Assembly: GCA_948907985.1 (NCBI GenBank)
Contig: CAQWMM010000006.1
Span: 1-63,462 of the forward strand
Length of the DNA stretch: 63,462 nucleotides
From: an uncultured Bacillota bacterium
GTDB lineage: Bacteria; Bacillota; Dehalobacteriia; UBA4068; UBA4997
Direction: 5' to 3'
A program made the translations under genes and the position numbers. How positions within the stretch are numbered: the first letter of the stretch is position 1; each line of letters begins with the position of its first letter. This document shows positions 16,310 through 25,538 of the stretch, in pieces. The notes under the pieces were generated by a model. That model saw only the letters and a list, made by a program, of their open reading frames with translations, did not search any database and was not told where the DNA came from.

Positions 16310-16338
16310 TTGCTTATTCTTTAAAACGGTGTTAAAAT
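16310..16338 (+). promoter_or_regulatory. Promoter of the 16378 gene
   Basis: TTGCTT, 17 bp, TAAAAT. It faces away from the TA promoter. Confidence 0.6.
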
Positions 16339-16377
16339 AAAAGTATAAATAAATTCGAGTTATAGGGGTGTGATAGT

Positions 16378-17232
16378 GTGTTGAGCAAAATTTTTGCGGT
16401 GATGTTGGTGATGTTGCTGCAATGCTTTTACCAGCCTGGTCAGGCGGTGATTGTACCGCCGATTGACGGCGAACCGGCGCGGGAGTTATATGTGGAGTTG
16501 GCCGGGGAGGGGCGGTTTAGACTTGATCTTTCTAGCGGCAGCTTAAGCCTGGATGGCCGCGAGCTGTGTATGCTGGATTTGCCGTCTATCTACAATCCAG
16601 ATTCCTGGTATGAGCCGCACGGGTTCTCTATACAACGCACGCCGGCTGGCAATTATCTTTTCCAGACCGGCGGCATTGGCAGCGGGGCGCTGACTTTTGG
16701 TTATCAAATTACCGCTTATGTTCCGCAGAGCGGCGGGCGGGTGCGAACCTGCTGCGCTAGCAGTATTCTGGAGCCTATCCCTCAGCCCTTTTGGCAGGGG
16801 CGCACTCTTTGGCTGCCGGATGAGGAAACCTCGGTTGCGATTGACGACCGCACCGGTGAAATCAGCGAACTGCCCGCCGGGCTTGGCGGCTGGTGCCTGT
16901 GGGCGGATAAGCGCTATCTGCTGCTGACCGGCCTGCGGCTTTATGACCGAAAAAGCCGGGAGGTTCAGGACTTAACCCCGCTTTTGCTGACGGACGAGGT
17001 TAAAGCGAAAGCCGAGGCCTTTTTGCAGTCCACGCAGGATTTTGATATTCCGGCGGATTGGTTTGACGAATACTGGCGCTATCTCAATTATGGCCTGCCG
17101 TTGGCGGATCCCGTGCCGAGTTTGCGCTTTAACTATGCCGAGGGCAAAAAGCTTTATTTCACGCTGTTTTGCAATTACCGCTCGGGGGCTGAGGGCGGCA
17201 TAAAAGAGTATCCGCTGGTTTATAAGTTTTAA
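16378..17232 (+). CDS. Secreted paralog: module B only
   Basis: A GTG start with AGGGGTGTGATA upstream opens a 284-residue protein with an N-terminal hydrophobic segment that may act as a signal peptide (KIFAVMLVMLLQCFYQP). The body matches module B: TPAGNYLFQTGGIGSGALTF, PQPFWQGRTLWLPDEETS, LLTDEVKAKAEAFL. It has neither the copper-amine-oxidase domain nor module A. Together with 13907 it looks like the split equivalent of the fused 11865 protein. Function unknown. Confidence 0.75.
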   Translation: MLSKIFAVMLVMLLQCFYQPGQAVIVPPIDGEPARELYVELAGEGRFRLDLSSGSLSLDGRELCMLDLPSIYNPDSWYEPHGFSIQRTPAGNYLFQTGGIGSGALTFGYQITAYVPQSGGRVRTCCASSILEPIPQPFWQGRTLWLPDEETSVAIDDRTGEISELPAGLGGWCLWADKRYLLLTGLRLYDRKSREVQDLTPLLLTDEVKAKAEAFLQSTQDFDIPADWFDEYWRYLNYGLPLADPVPSLRFNYAEGKKLYFTLFCNYRSGAEGGIKEYPLVYKF

Positions 17233-17257
17233 TTGCTTGCTGAAAGCTGAATAATAA

Positions 17258-17288
17258 ACAGTCCCTGGCCTGCGTAGCCGGGGACTGT
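17258..17288 (+). terminator. Terminator after the module B gene
   Basis: ACAGTCCC (17258-17265) pairs with GGGACTGT (17281-17288), then TTGTTG. Confidence 0.75.
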
Positions 17289-17420
17289 TGTTGTCGTGCT
17301 AAAATTTTTGCGGAAAAATGTTGAAAATTCGCCAAAAGCATTGTTTTTTATGCTCTGAAATGTTACAATTATAATGTTACAATGTGGTTATAATTTTTTG
17401 GAAGAGGATGTGATAGTACA

Positions 17421-18692
17421 ATGAAAAAACTTTTTGCGGCAATGTTAATGCTGGCGCTGTTGGTTTGGCCCGGCACAGCCTGTGCGGCGGAGGTTAAGGT
17501 TTATCTGGACGGCAAGCCGCAGAGCGGGGCATTTGTGCAGGACGAGCAGCTGTATATGCCGCTGCGCCCGGTGCTGGACGCGTTGGGGCTGGCCTCGGAG
17601 TGGGACAGCAAAGAGCAGCGGATTTCGGTCGCTATGCCGGACGGTTCCTGGCTGCATATGTATATTGGCCAGGAAAGTTCCATGCGGGTGTGGCCGGACG
17701 GTCAGTCCTGCGAATGTATTTTTGGCGGCGCGCCGCAAATGCGCCGGGGTTCAGCCTGTATATCTTTACAAAATGCGGATTTTCTGTTGGGCGTGGGTGT
17801 GGATTATTTAGCCGCCGACGAGGCGCGGCTCTATACCGACAGGCTGGTTTATAATGCCTGGCCGGAGTTGAATCGGGATACCTATATTTTAGACCTGAAA
17901 ACCGGCGCTTTAACCTGCCGCCAGTCCGGGCAAAATGAGGAGCGGTTGATTGCAGCTTTGCAGCTGCCGGCGGACGCCGGGGACGAGCGGCATATGGCGG
18001 CAATGCGCACCACGGCGGGCAACTATTATATGACTTATCGGGTGTCGGCTGCCAAAAGTAACCGCAACCTTTGCTACGCCCAGTATTTTATTGACGGCCA
18101 GAGCGGCCAAAGCTATCAAACTTTTTTGCGCGCTTCTCGGGACGGGAGATCTGCCGCGCCTGATGTGCTGTGGGAAAAGGAAGCGCTTTGGCTGAATGGC
18201 GACAGCGAACTTTATTATGTGCAGGATACCTCGCCGGTGCAGGCTACACGTTACGATTTGGCAGTCATGCAGGCGGCGGCGCTGGGCGGGACGGAGCCGG
18301 CAAAGCCGGTGTACTGCTATTGGGCGCAGGCCGGGCAGTATCTTTTGCTGGGCGATTACCGGGATTTTGTGCTTTACGACCTGCAAAAGGAGCGCGGTCA
18401 GCTTTTGACCGAACGTTTGCTGACGGCGGAGGTGCGGGCGCGCGCCGAAGAACTGCTGCTGAAGATTGCGCCGGAGGTTTACAGTCAGCCCGAAGAAATG
18501 GCGGCTTTTTGGCAGCGCCTTGGGCCGGGAAACGCTCTGCCGCCGCAGACGACGCACCCCTGTCTGACGTTTTCCGTTTATGATGGCGGGATGCTGCATT
18601 TCAGCCTGGAGTTGATATACTATGTGCCCAACAGTGAGAATTACGCTATTCACAACGTGAGCAGTCAGATTGCGCTTAATGAGCTGATTTAA
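17421..18692 (+). CDS. Secreted paralog: copper-amine-oxidase N domain + module B
   Basis: The 423-residue protein starts at ATG after GAGGATG. Its signal peptide ends CAAEV. A PF07833-like domain occupies about 24-125 (VYLDGKPQSGAF, LYMPLRPVLDALGLASEW), but the second repeat of the domain is eroded compared with the paralogs. The C-terminal part is a divergent module B with YDLQKERGQLLTERLLTAEV. It is followed 42 bp later by the 18734 lipoprotein, an order that mirrors 10576-11865. Function unknown. Confidence 0.75.
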   Translation: MKKLFAAMLMLALLVWPGTACAAEVKVYLDGKPQSGAFVQDEQLYMPLRPVLDALGLASEWDSKEQRISVAMPDGSWLHMYIGQESSMRVWPDGQSCECIFGGAPQMRRGSACISLQNADFLLGVGVDYLAADEARLYTDRLVYNAWPELNRDTYILDLKTGALTCRQSGQNEERLIAALQLPADAGDERHMAAMRTTAGNYYMTYRVSAAKSNRNLCYAQYFIDGQSGQSYQTFLRASRDGRSAAPDVLWEKEALWLNGDSELYYVQDTSPVQATRYDLAVMQAAALGGTEPAKPVYCYWAQAGQYLLLGDYRDFVLYDLQKERGQLLTERLLTAEVRARAEELLLKIAPEVYSQPEEMAAFWQRLGPGNALPPQTTHPCLTFSVYDGGMLHFSLELIYYVPNSENYAIHNVSSQIALNELI

Positions 18693-18733
18693 CTGCCGGC
18701 GGTTCTGATTTTAATTAAGTGAGATGATATGTA

Positions 18734-19942
18734 ATGAAGAAAAGATTTTTAGCCGCGGTGTTTTTGCTGTTTTTGCCAGCTTTGCTGTTGGCCGGTTGTA
18801 TTGGCGACGAGCCCAAAACGCTGGTAAACCTGCGCTTTGACCAGGGGGACGCGCTGGCCCTGCGGCAGGGCTGGTATTTGGAGGATAACTCCTGCCTGCT
18901 TTACGGCGATTATGTGAGCGCCAAGGGGCGGCAGGGCCGTCTGTACTGGCTGGACCAGCCTGGCGAGGAACCGGTCTGCACCTGGCCGCATGCCGGCAGC
19001 TGGTTTGATTTGAACGATGAACTGCTGGCTTATTATCTGCCGGGTCAGCAAACTGTGGTGCTTAGCAATCAGACGCGGCATCAGTTTTTGCTGGTGGATG
19101 TTACGCCCGGCAAAACATTTGATACGCCCCAGGGCAACAAGCAGGAAATTCCCTTGCCTAAAGTTAAGGCGCGGGGCGATTTGGAGCTGTGCCTGTGGCT
19201 GGGGCCTGGCGAGTATCTGCTGGGGCGCAGCGTTTATGGGCAGGAAGAAGATCCGCTGGCGGTGCGGTTGAGCCATTTTGACGAAAAAAAGGAATATGAC
19301 TTGCCGCTTGCCGAACTGCCGGGGCGGATTTGCGACGTTAAGGTGGACGCGGAGCGCAACCGCCTGCTGGTGTTAAGCAATTTAGGCGGTTTGTTGGCGC
19401 TTGATTTGAACGCCTGGCCGAACTATGGTTTTAAGAGTTTAAATTGCGCTAAGGATTGGCCCACGCCAAGCACCTTTAACGAGTATCTGGGCGTGTGGCC
19501 GGTTCAGGCCGCGGACGGCGACTATCTGGTGCTGCAAAGCAGCTGTGAGGACGGTATATATTATCAGGTTGTCGATTTAAACGGCGGCGAAATGGGCGTT
19601 TATAAATCCGAGGCGGAGGCTGACGGCGGCCTGTTGGCGGCTTATGGCCACGCCGTTTATTTGGCGGAGTACACGCCGGAGGAAGCTGTGGCAAACACTT
19701 TCTCCCCGGCCTGGAATTATACTTTGCGGCTTTACGATTTTAACCGGAACGACAACGAACCGGTTGTGCTGGGCGGCGGCCACACCGTCAGTCTGCCGCA
19801 GGGAAACCGCGATTTTCCGCAGCGGTTTGGGTCGGCCAGCGGTATAGCCAAACCAAACGGCGAGGAGCTGCTCTGGTTCTGCTGGGAATATGTAACCCAG
19901 TATCGCAGTTTTCCGAAAGATTTGCCGTTAGCCGGTAACTGA
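18734..19942 (+). CDS. Lipoprotein paralog: module A only
   Basis: The 402-residue protein has a lipobox LLLAGCIG and then module A, with conserved pieces such as TWPHAGSWFDLNDELLAYYL, SSCEDGIYYQVVDLNGGE and LLAAYGHAVYLAEY that align with 13907 and 11865. It ends at SFPKDLPLAGN, again at the A/B junction. It is the second member of a two-gene unit with 17421. Function unknown. Confidence 0.78.
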   Translation: MKKRFLAAVFLLFLPALLLAGCIGDEPKTLVNLRFDQGDALALRQGWYLEDNSCLLYGDYVSAKGRQGRLYWLDQPGEEPVCTWPHAGSWFDLNDELLAYYLPGQQTVVLSNQTRHQFLLVDVTPGKTFDTPQGNKQEIPLPKVKARGDLELCLWLGPGEYLLGRSVYGQEEDPLAVRLSHFDEKKEYDLPLAELPGRICDVKVDAERNRLLVLSNLGGLLALDLNAWPNYGFKSLNCAKDWPTPSTFNEYLGVWPVQAADGDYLVLQSSCEDGIYYQVVDLNGGEMGVYKSEAEADGGLLAAYGHAVYLAEYTPEEAVANTFSPAWNYTLRLYDFNRNDNEPVVLGGGHTVSLPQGNRDFPQRFGSASGIAKPNGEELLWFCWEYVTQYRSFPKDLPLAGN

Positions 19943-20016
19943 ATATTTAAAGACGAAATGCTAATGGCGGCAGCAAACGTGTAAATAAGAAGATTCGATG
20001 GATTGATCAGCTTTAG

Positions 20017-20298
20017 TTATTTGCCGAATAAATCGCTATGCGTGCCGGTTCTTGTTAAGGTTAGCACAAGAATATCATTAGAAATTCGGTAAATCAGCAG
20101 CCAATCCGGTGAAATATGGCACTCCCGATGCCCTGCCCAGTTGCCGCTCAAGCTATGATCTTTGTTTTGTTCCGGCAGTGTTTCACCGCGTGAGAGTATT
20201 CGGATAATATCATCAAGTAATGAAATATCCAGACGGCGTTTCATCGCTTGCTTATAATCTTTTTTAAATTGCGAAGTCCAAATAATATCGCGTTTCAT
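20017..20298 (-). CDS. YafQ-type mRNA interferase toxin
   Basis: The 93-residue protein belongs to the RelE/YafQ family: TSQFKKDYKQAMKRR near the start, then LPEQNKDHSLSGNWAGHRECHI with the catalytic His residues and the C-terminal TRTGTHSDLF. YafQ cuts mRNA on the ribosome. The start overlaps the antitoxin stop by 4 bp. The locus lies between the 18734 lipoprotein and the 20682 paralog. Confidence 0.92.
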   Translation of the reverse strand: MKRDIIWTSQFKKDYKQAMKRRLDISLLDDIIRILSRGETLPEQNKDHSLSGNWAGHRECHISPDWLLIYRISNDILVLTLTRTGTHSDLFGK

Positions 20299-20570
20299 TT
20301 TTTCAGCTCCCGAAGCGCTTCTTCCACATCTGCGTAGCGTTTTGTTGTGGGATCGTTGACGATTTGTTCGGCCTCCAGCAGGGCGGCAATGGTTTCCTGG
20401 TTGGGAGTATCCAGCCGGACGTCAAAAGGGAAACCGCCTGCGCGGATGGATTGGCGCAAAAAAACATTAATTGCCGTGGTGAGCGTCATTCCCAACTCGC
20501 CATAAAGGCTTTCGCATTGTTTTTTTATATCTCTGTCCATACGGACGCTAAAGTTTGTGGTGTTTGCCAT
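20295..20570 (-). CDS. dinJ: DinJ/RelB antitoxin
   Basis: The 91-residue protein begins with a ribbon-helix-helix (TTNFSVRMDRDIKKQCESLY) and the DinJ pattern GMTLTTAINVFLRQSIRAGG FPFDV. It neutralises YafQ and should repress the operon at the palindrome 20598-20619, which covers the -10 box. The ribosome site is AAGGAGG. Confidence 0.92.
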   Translation of the reverse strand: MANTTNFSVRMDRDIKKQCESLYGELGMTLTTAINVFLRQSIRAGGFPFDVRLDTPNQETIAALLEAEQIVNDPTTKRYADVEEALRELKK

Positions 20571-20597
20571 TGGTGGCAGCCTCCTTTGCGTTTCAAT

Positions 20598-20635
20598 TTA
20601 TGTTTATTGTAACATAAAATATGTGCAAAATCAAC
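20598..20635 (-). promoter_or_regulatory. dinJ-yafQ promoter and operator
   Basis: On the minus strand TTGATT (20635-20630), 17 bp, TACAAT (20612-20607). The perfect inverted repeat TTTATGTT (20598-20605) / AACATAAA (20612-20619) overlaps the -10 box and is the likely DinJ operator. Confidence 0.7.
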
Positions 20636-20681
20636 TCAATAGACGAATTATAAAAATTTTAAGCGAGGTGTATTTTTTATA

Positions 20682-21908
20682 ATGAAGAAACTTTTTGTAA
20701 CAATCTTAATGCTGGCGTTTTTTGCTCTGCCGGGTGCGGCCTGGGCGGCCAACGCGCCGGTGTATCTGGAGGGCGAGCGGGTGGCGACGGCTCTGGAGCG
20801 GGGCGGCAGCACCTATCTGCCCCTGCGCACCATGTTTGAAACGGTGGGCGCGCAGGTGGAATGGAATGAGGCGGAACAGCAAATTACCGCTACCTTTGCC
20901 GACGGCGGCGTGTTGACAATGAATATGGACGATCATTATGCCCGGTCAGAGTATGACTATAAAATGGGCGATCAGGAGTATGGCAATCCGGATTCGCCCT
21001 ATATGGAGCAGCTGCCCTTTATCAGCCGGGGAACCTGCTATGTGCCGCTGCGCTTTGTAACGGAGTCGGTGTTGGGCTATGATGTGGATTGGCGCGGCGG
21101 CGCGGTTTATATCACCCAGCCGCGGCTGGAATATACGCAGGGCGAGGATAAATATATTCTGAATATGGCGACGGGCGAACTTTGGCTGAATGGCAACTTG
21201 ATTACGGATAAGGCCAAAGTGCCGGGTTACGCCGGTTATCATGCCCAGCATATTAGTAATTTTACGGTGCGGCGCACATCGGCTGGCAGCTATCTGTTGG
21301 AGGGCGAGGGTACCAGCCTTGGCTTTATGATCTGGGATCTGCATTGGAGCTGCTGGATCAGCGCCGACGGCAGCGCCGGCCTTTCGGACTGCCAGACTTC
21401 ACAGGTGGGCTATCGCCTGCCGGGGATTGTATACTGCGAGGGGCAGGTTTGGCTGAACGGGTACAGCCACAACTTCCTCATTGACGAGGCCAGCGGCCAG
21501 GTAAGCCAGGTGGATACGCGGGCCTGGGAAAGACAGGTTACCAATGATGAGTATGCCTCCGGGGATATTCGTTGGACGGACGGCCAGCGGATTTTGCTGG
21601 GCGACGCCAGCGGCTATGTGCTTTATGATATGCAGAGCCAAAGCGGGCAGGATATACTGCCGCTGCTGCTGACGGATGAGGTTAAAGCCGAGGCGGCGGC
21701 CTTTTTGCAGGCCAACAGCTATCTGCAAATGGATAATATGGAAGAATTTTACTGGCGGCGTTTGGGCAGCCTGGAAAATCCCAGCCCCAAGCTGGATTTT
21801 GTGGGCGCAGAAAATGGCCGGCTTAATTTTGAGCTGAACTGCGCCTATTATTCAAATGACGGCGGAATCCAGTACCAGGCTTTTCCGGTTAGCCTTGCGC
21901 TGCAATAA
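20682..21908 (+). CDS. Secreted paralog: copper-amine-oxidase N domain + module B
   Basis: The 408-residue protein starts at ATG after AAGCGAGG. The signal peptide ends AAWAAN. The PF07833-like domain (about 24-150) has both halves: TYLPLRTMFETVGAQVEW and CYVPLRFVTESVLGYDVDW. Module B follows with LLLTDEVKAEAAAFLQ and LNFELNCAYY. Its first 40 residues are nearly identical to the next gene at both DNA and protein level, a sign of recent duplication or gene conversion. Function unknown. Confidence 0.8.
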   Translation: MKKLFVTILMLAFFALPGAAWAANAPVYLEGERVATALERGGSTYLPLRTMFETVGAQVEWNEAEQQITATFADGGVLTMNMDDHYARSEYDYKMGDQEYGNPDSPYMEQLPFISRGTCYVPLRFVTESVLGYDVDWRGGAVYITQPRLEYTQGEDKYILNMATGELWLNGNLITDKAKVPGYAGYHAQHISNFTVRRTSAGSYLLEGEGTSLGFMIWDLHWSCWISADGSAGLSDCQTSQVGYRLPGIVYCEGQVWLNGYSHNFLIDEASGQVSQVDTRAWERQVTNDEYASGDIRWTDGQRILLGDASGYVLYDMQSQSGQDILPLLLTDEVKAEAAAFLQANSYLQMDNMEEFYWRRLGSLENPSPKLDFVGAENGRLNFELNCAYYSNDGGIQYQAFPVSLALQ

Positions 21909-21932
21909 TTTAATAAAAAGGAATGGTTAATA

Positions 21933-23165
21933 ATGAAGAAACTTTTTGTAACAATCTTAATGTTGGCTATGTTGGCCCTGCCGGGCGCGGCCTGGGCGGC
22001 CAGCGTGCCGGTGTATCTGGAGGGCGAGCGCGTGGCAACCGGCCTGGAGCGGGGCGGCAATACTTATCTGCCCCTGCGCACCATGTTTGAAACGGTGGGC
22101 GTGCAGGTGGAATGGGATGAGGCGGAGCAGAAAATCACCGCCGATTTGCCGGACGGCGGCGTGTTGACAATGAAGATCGGTTCGGAGTATGCGGAACTTG
22201 TCCGGCGGGAGGATAAAGCGAGCGCCCCGGATGTTATCGAGCATAGCGTGGAACAAAGCCGGTATACGCTGGAGCAGCGGCCTTTTGTCAGCGGCGGGCT
22301 TACTTATGTTCCCCTGCGTTTTATAACGGAAACCGTGCTGGGCTATGAGCTGGATTGGCGCGAAGGCGCGGTTTGGCTGAACTCGCCGGGGCTTACTTAT
22401 AAATCGGTGGAGGGCGGGGTTTATGTGCTGAACCTTGCCGACGGCTCTTTGCGCAAAGATGGCCAGACTCTGGGCAGATTGGATTTGCCGGCTGACGCTG
22501 GTTTGGTGCAGTATCATCAGCCGGGCGCGTTTAAGGTTGCAACAACGCCGGCGGGCAATTATCTGCTGACGATTGACGGTATTGGCAGCGGCGCTTTGAC
22601 CTTTGAATATAAGCTGACGGCCTTTATCCCGGCGGCAGGCGGCAACAGCGCGACCTGCCTGGTGCGCTCTTATACCAACACTTTCCCGGAGCCTTTTTGG
22701 CAGGATAATATTTTGTGGCTGCCGGACGATAACGGTTCGGTGAGTATTCAGGACGCGACCGGCGAAATCAGCCGGTATGAGGGCGAGGCCAACGGCCTTT
22801 GCTGGTGGACGGACGGGCGTTTTAAGCTGCTGGGCAGCGGTTTTGATTTTGACCTTTTCGATTCGCAAAAGCAGACCCGGGTTGACCTTTCCGCCGAGCT
22901 GATTACGCCGGAGGTTAAGGCGGAGGTTAACGCCTTTTTGCGCAGTGTGGACAGCACGCCGCAAACCGACGAGTGGCTGGAGCAATACTACTGGGGGTAT
23001 TTGGGGCATACTCTGCCGTCGGCAGATCCGCATCCCAATCTGTTTTTTGACCGGGAGGATAACGGCGCGTTGTATTTTAATCTGTCCTGCGCTTATTGGC
23101 TGCCCGACGGCAGTCAGATTACCCATAAGGTGTACCCGCTGGTTTATCAGCTGCCGGTAAATTGA
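21933..23165 (+). CDS. Secreted paralog: copper-amine-oxidase N domain + module B
   Basis: The 410-residue protein lies 24 bp after 20682, with AAAGG upstream, and forms a two-gene unit with it. The signal peptide ends AAWAAS. The PF07833-like domain reads TYLPLRTMFETVGVQVEW and TYVPLRFITETVLGYELDW. Module B is the version seen in 16378 and 11865 (TPAGNYLLTIDGIGSGALTF, PEPFWQDNILWLPDDNGS). So the N-terminus resembles 20682 while the C-terminus resembles 16378. Function unknown. Confidence 0.8.
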   Translation: MKKLFVTILMLAMLALPGAAWAASVPVYLEGERVATGLERGGNTYLPLRTMFETVGVQVEWDEAEQKITADLPDGGVLTMKIGSEYAELVRREDKASAPDVIEHSVEQSRYTLEQRPFVSGGLTYVPLRFITETVLGYELDWREGAVWLNSPGLTYKSVEGGVYVLNLADGSLRKDGQTLGRLDLPADAGLVQYHQPGAFKVATTPAGNYLLTIDGIGSGALTFEYKLTAFIPAAGGNSATCLVRSYTNTFPEPFWQDNILWLPDDNGSVSIQDATGEISRYEGEANGLCWWTDGRFKLLGSGFDFDLFDSQKQTRVDLSAELITPEVKAEVNAFLRSVDSTPQTDEWLEQYYWGYLGHTLPSADPHPNLFFDREDNGALYFNLSCAYWLPDGSQITHKVYPLVYQLPVN

Positions 23166-23190
23166 GCGATAAAACATAATTTGCCAAAAA

Positions 23191-23222
23191 AAGAGCGCAG
23201 GGCGGCCTAACCCTGCGCTCTT
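23191..23222. terminator. Bidirectional terminator between 21933 gene and MCP
   Basis: AAGAGCGCAGGG pairs with CCCTGCGCTCTT, with A- and T-rich flanks. Confidence 0.85.
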
Positions 23223-23238
23223 AATTTATATTTTTATT

Positions 23239-25233
23239 TTAGTCCCGCAGATGGAACTTAGCTACCAGTTCGCGCAGCATGGCGGCCTGGCTGGCCAACT
23301 GTTCGCTGGCGGCGGCGCTGGCCTCGGAAGTGGCGACGTTGTTCTGGACGACAATCGAAATCTGCTCGATTCCGTGGGTAATCTGGGCGGTGTTTTCGTC
23401 CTGCTGCTTGGTATAATCCGCAATACCGTCAATCAGTTTGCCCATTTCTTCGGCGCTGGCCACCACCTGGAGTACCGATTCGGCCGTATCCTGCGCCGCC
23501 TGCACGCCCTCGTTCATGGATTCCACCGTCTGGTTCAGCAGCACGGTTGTTTTCTGCGCCGCCTCGGAGGAACGGCCGGCTAAGGAGCGAACTTCATCCG
23601 CCACCACGGCAAAGCCCTTGCCGGCGGCGCCGGCGCGGGCGGCCTCCACGGCGGCGTTTAAGGCCAAAATGTTGGTCTGGAACGCAATATCTTCAATGGC
23701 TTTCACAATCTGGTGAATTTCTGATGATTTTTCGCTGACTCTTTGGATAACTTGAGTCATATTCTGCATTTTCTCGTTGCTGTCCAGCAGGCCGCTTTTT
23801 ACGCCTTGCGAAATGCTGCTGGCTCTTTGGGCGCCCTGGGCGATTTTATGAACGCTTTCAGACAGCGTGTTGATATGTTCCACCAGCGCGTCCACCTCGG
23901 CGGCCTGTTCGGTAGAGCCTTGCGATAAAGTCATCGCGCCGCTGGAAACCTGGTCTGCGCCGGCGGCTACGTCTTTGGAGGCGGAACGCAGCTGGCTCAT
24001 AGCGTCGTTTAGAGAGTAGGATATATCGTCCAGCGCGACTTTGAGCTTCTCAAACTCGCCGGTGTATTCATTGTCCAGCGTAAAAGCCAGATTGCCTGTT
24101 GCAATTTCGCGCAGTTTTTCGGCAATCTCATTGATATAGATTATATATTGGCGCAGACGCAGCGTAACTTTGTTAAAATCGTCCGCCAGCACGCCCAATT
24201 CATCATTGGATTGGTAGCGAATCGTTTGATCCAGTTCGCCGCCGGCAATGCGGTTGGCCGCCAGGCTAAGCTCATGGACGGGGCGGCCGATGATGCGCCG
24301 AACCTGGATAACGACCAGAAAAATCAGCACCAGTACTGAAACAATCGCCACCAGCAACATACTTATCGTCAGGCTGTTAAGTTCTTGCAAAACCTCCCCG
24401 CGGGAAACATAGGCCACTGCCGTCCAGTCGCTGTCCGGAACATTGGCCACCTGGATATAGAAGCCCTCGTAAACGGTGAGGCCTTCTTGCCCTCGGTTGA
24501 TTTGTTCAGCGGCGTAGGCGTACATTTTATCGTCGATACTGCTAAGCTTTTGGCCGGTGATATTGCTATCGCGGTGGCCGATAATCGTGTCTGTGCGGGT
24601 GTCTACCAAAAATATACCGCCGGTATCTTCAATTTGAATATTGCTGACAATTTTGGATATGGAATTTAGGTAGACATCAGCAGCGGCAACGCCCCGAACC
24701 TGGCCATCGCGGTTTTTCAGCACGCCGGAAGCGCCCACGACATAGGATTGGCTGTCCTCATCAAAATAAACGTCGCCCAGAATAAATTTCTCGGAGCTTA
24801 AACCGTCCTGATACCAGCTTTTAGCCGTGGCGTCAAAATCTGGCCCGGGCACAAAAGAGGCGTGGTAAAGCGAACCGTCCGTTAGGGCGATATACAGCCC
24901 CGCGGGGTAGGCCTCGTTTTGGTTCACGGTGTGTTTTATGTAGTCCTGCATAGCGGCAACGTCCATATCCTCATATTGAACGGTATCCCGCTGGGTTTCC
25001 AGCATGGCCAGGGTGCTGTTCATCCAGGCTCTGGTTTCTTGCAGTGTTTTATCAGTGGTGGCCTGCAACAGTTTTTCGCTTCTGTCCAACAGCGTGTTGG
25101 ACATTTGGAAGTATACCACCCCCAGCAGCACCGCCACCCCGACGATGACGCTGACCACAATGGCCGAGGCCAGTTTGCCGGTGATGCCCAGGCCGCGTTT
25201 GGCTGCGGCAGACGCTTTCTTTTTTGCTCGCAT
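23239..25233 (-). CDS. Methyl-accepting chemotaxis protein
   Basis: I chose ATG 25233 because GAGAGGAG lies upstream; the longer frame has no site. The 664-residue receptor has TM1 near 18-40, a Cache-type periplasmic sensor (about 45-275), TM2 near 285-307, a HAMP domain, and a signalling domain with the conserved tip EDIAFQTNILALNAAVEAAR followed by GKGFAVVADEVRSLAGRS. It relays ligand binding to CheA/CheW. No NWETF-type tether is present at the C-terminus (FHLRD). A long palindrome covers the start of its transcript. Confidence 0.95.
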   Translation of the reverse strand: MRAKKKASAAAKRGLGITGKLASAIVVSVIVGVAVLLGVVYFQMSNTLLDRSEKLLQATTDKTLQETRAWMNSTLAMLETQRDTVQYEDMDVAAMQDYIKHTVNQNEAYPAGLYIALTDGSLYHASFVPGPDFDATAKSWYQDGLSSEKFILGDVYFDEDSQSYVVGASGVLKNRDGQVRGVAAADVYLNSISKIVSNIQIEDTGGIFLVDTRTDTIIGHRDSNITGQKLSSIDDKMYAYAAEQINRGQEGLTVYEGFYIQVANVPDSDWTAVAYVSRGEVLQELNSLTISMLLVAIVSVLVLIFLVVIQVRRIIGRPVHELSLAANRIAGGELDQTIRYQSNDELGVLADDFNKVTLRLRQYIIYINEIAEKLREIATGNLAFTLDNEYTGEFEKLKVALDDISYSLNDAMSQLRSASKDVAAGADQVSSGAMTLSQGSTEQAAEVDALVEHINTLSESVHKIAQGAQRASSISQGVKSGLLDSNEKMQNMTQVIQRVSEKSSEIHQIVKAIEDIAFQTNILALNAAVEAARAGAAGKGFAVVADEVRSLAGRSSEAAQKTTVLLNQTVESMNEGVQAAQDTAESVLQVVASAEEMGKLIDGIADYTKQQDENTAQITHGIEQISIVVQNNVATSEASAAASEQLASQAAMLRELVAKFHLRD

Positions 25234-25265
25234 AGGTTTTGCTCCTCTCTCCCAAATAACTCTCG

Positions 25266-25314
25266 TTGGCATATATATATGTATATCAAAACAGATATAT
25301 TGCATATATATGCC
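25266..25314. promoter_or_regulatory. Imperfect 49-bp palindrome before the MCP gene
   Basis: TTGGCATATATATATG on the left mirrors CATATATATGCCAA on the right, with inner TATATC/GATATA arms. It starts right after the -10 box (25321-25316), so it covers the transcription start. A repressor site or a leader hairpin. Confidence 0.55.
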
Positions 25315-25315
25315 A

Positions 25316-25344
25316 ATTATAGCAGACGTGATGATTAAATGCAA
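25316..25344 (-). promoter_or_regulatory. Promoter of the MCP gene
   Basis: On the minus strand TTGCAT, 17 bp, TATAAT. Confidence 0.65.
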
Positions 25345-25412
25345 TAAATTTGCCATAATTTTTAGCTAACTGTGGCGGCTATTTTTTATTATTAAATTGC
25401 GATTAAATTATT

Positions 25413-25447
25413 AAGAAACCCTTGGAATTGCGCTCCAAGGGTTTCTT
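25413..25447. terminator. Hairpin between MCP promoter region and 25539 gene
   Basis: AAGAAACCCTTGGA pairs with TCCAAGGGTTTCTT, followed by G TTGTTTT. It ends the minus-strand gene at 25539-25808. Confidence 0.8.
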
Positions 25448-25538
25448 GTTGTTTTACATGGAATGATCCCGGTTTTTTGTTGCAAATATATTGTAGTATT
25501 TCTATTGGTGAATGTCAAAATTTTTTCATTGAATTTTT

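Noticed and set aside
21957..23177. 406-codon open frame on the minus strand
   Set aside because: It is the exact shadow of the 21933 gene, has no ribosome site, and its composition (many Arg, Gln, His) is that of an antisense frame in GC-rich codons.
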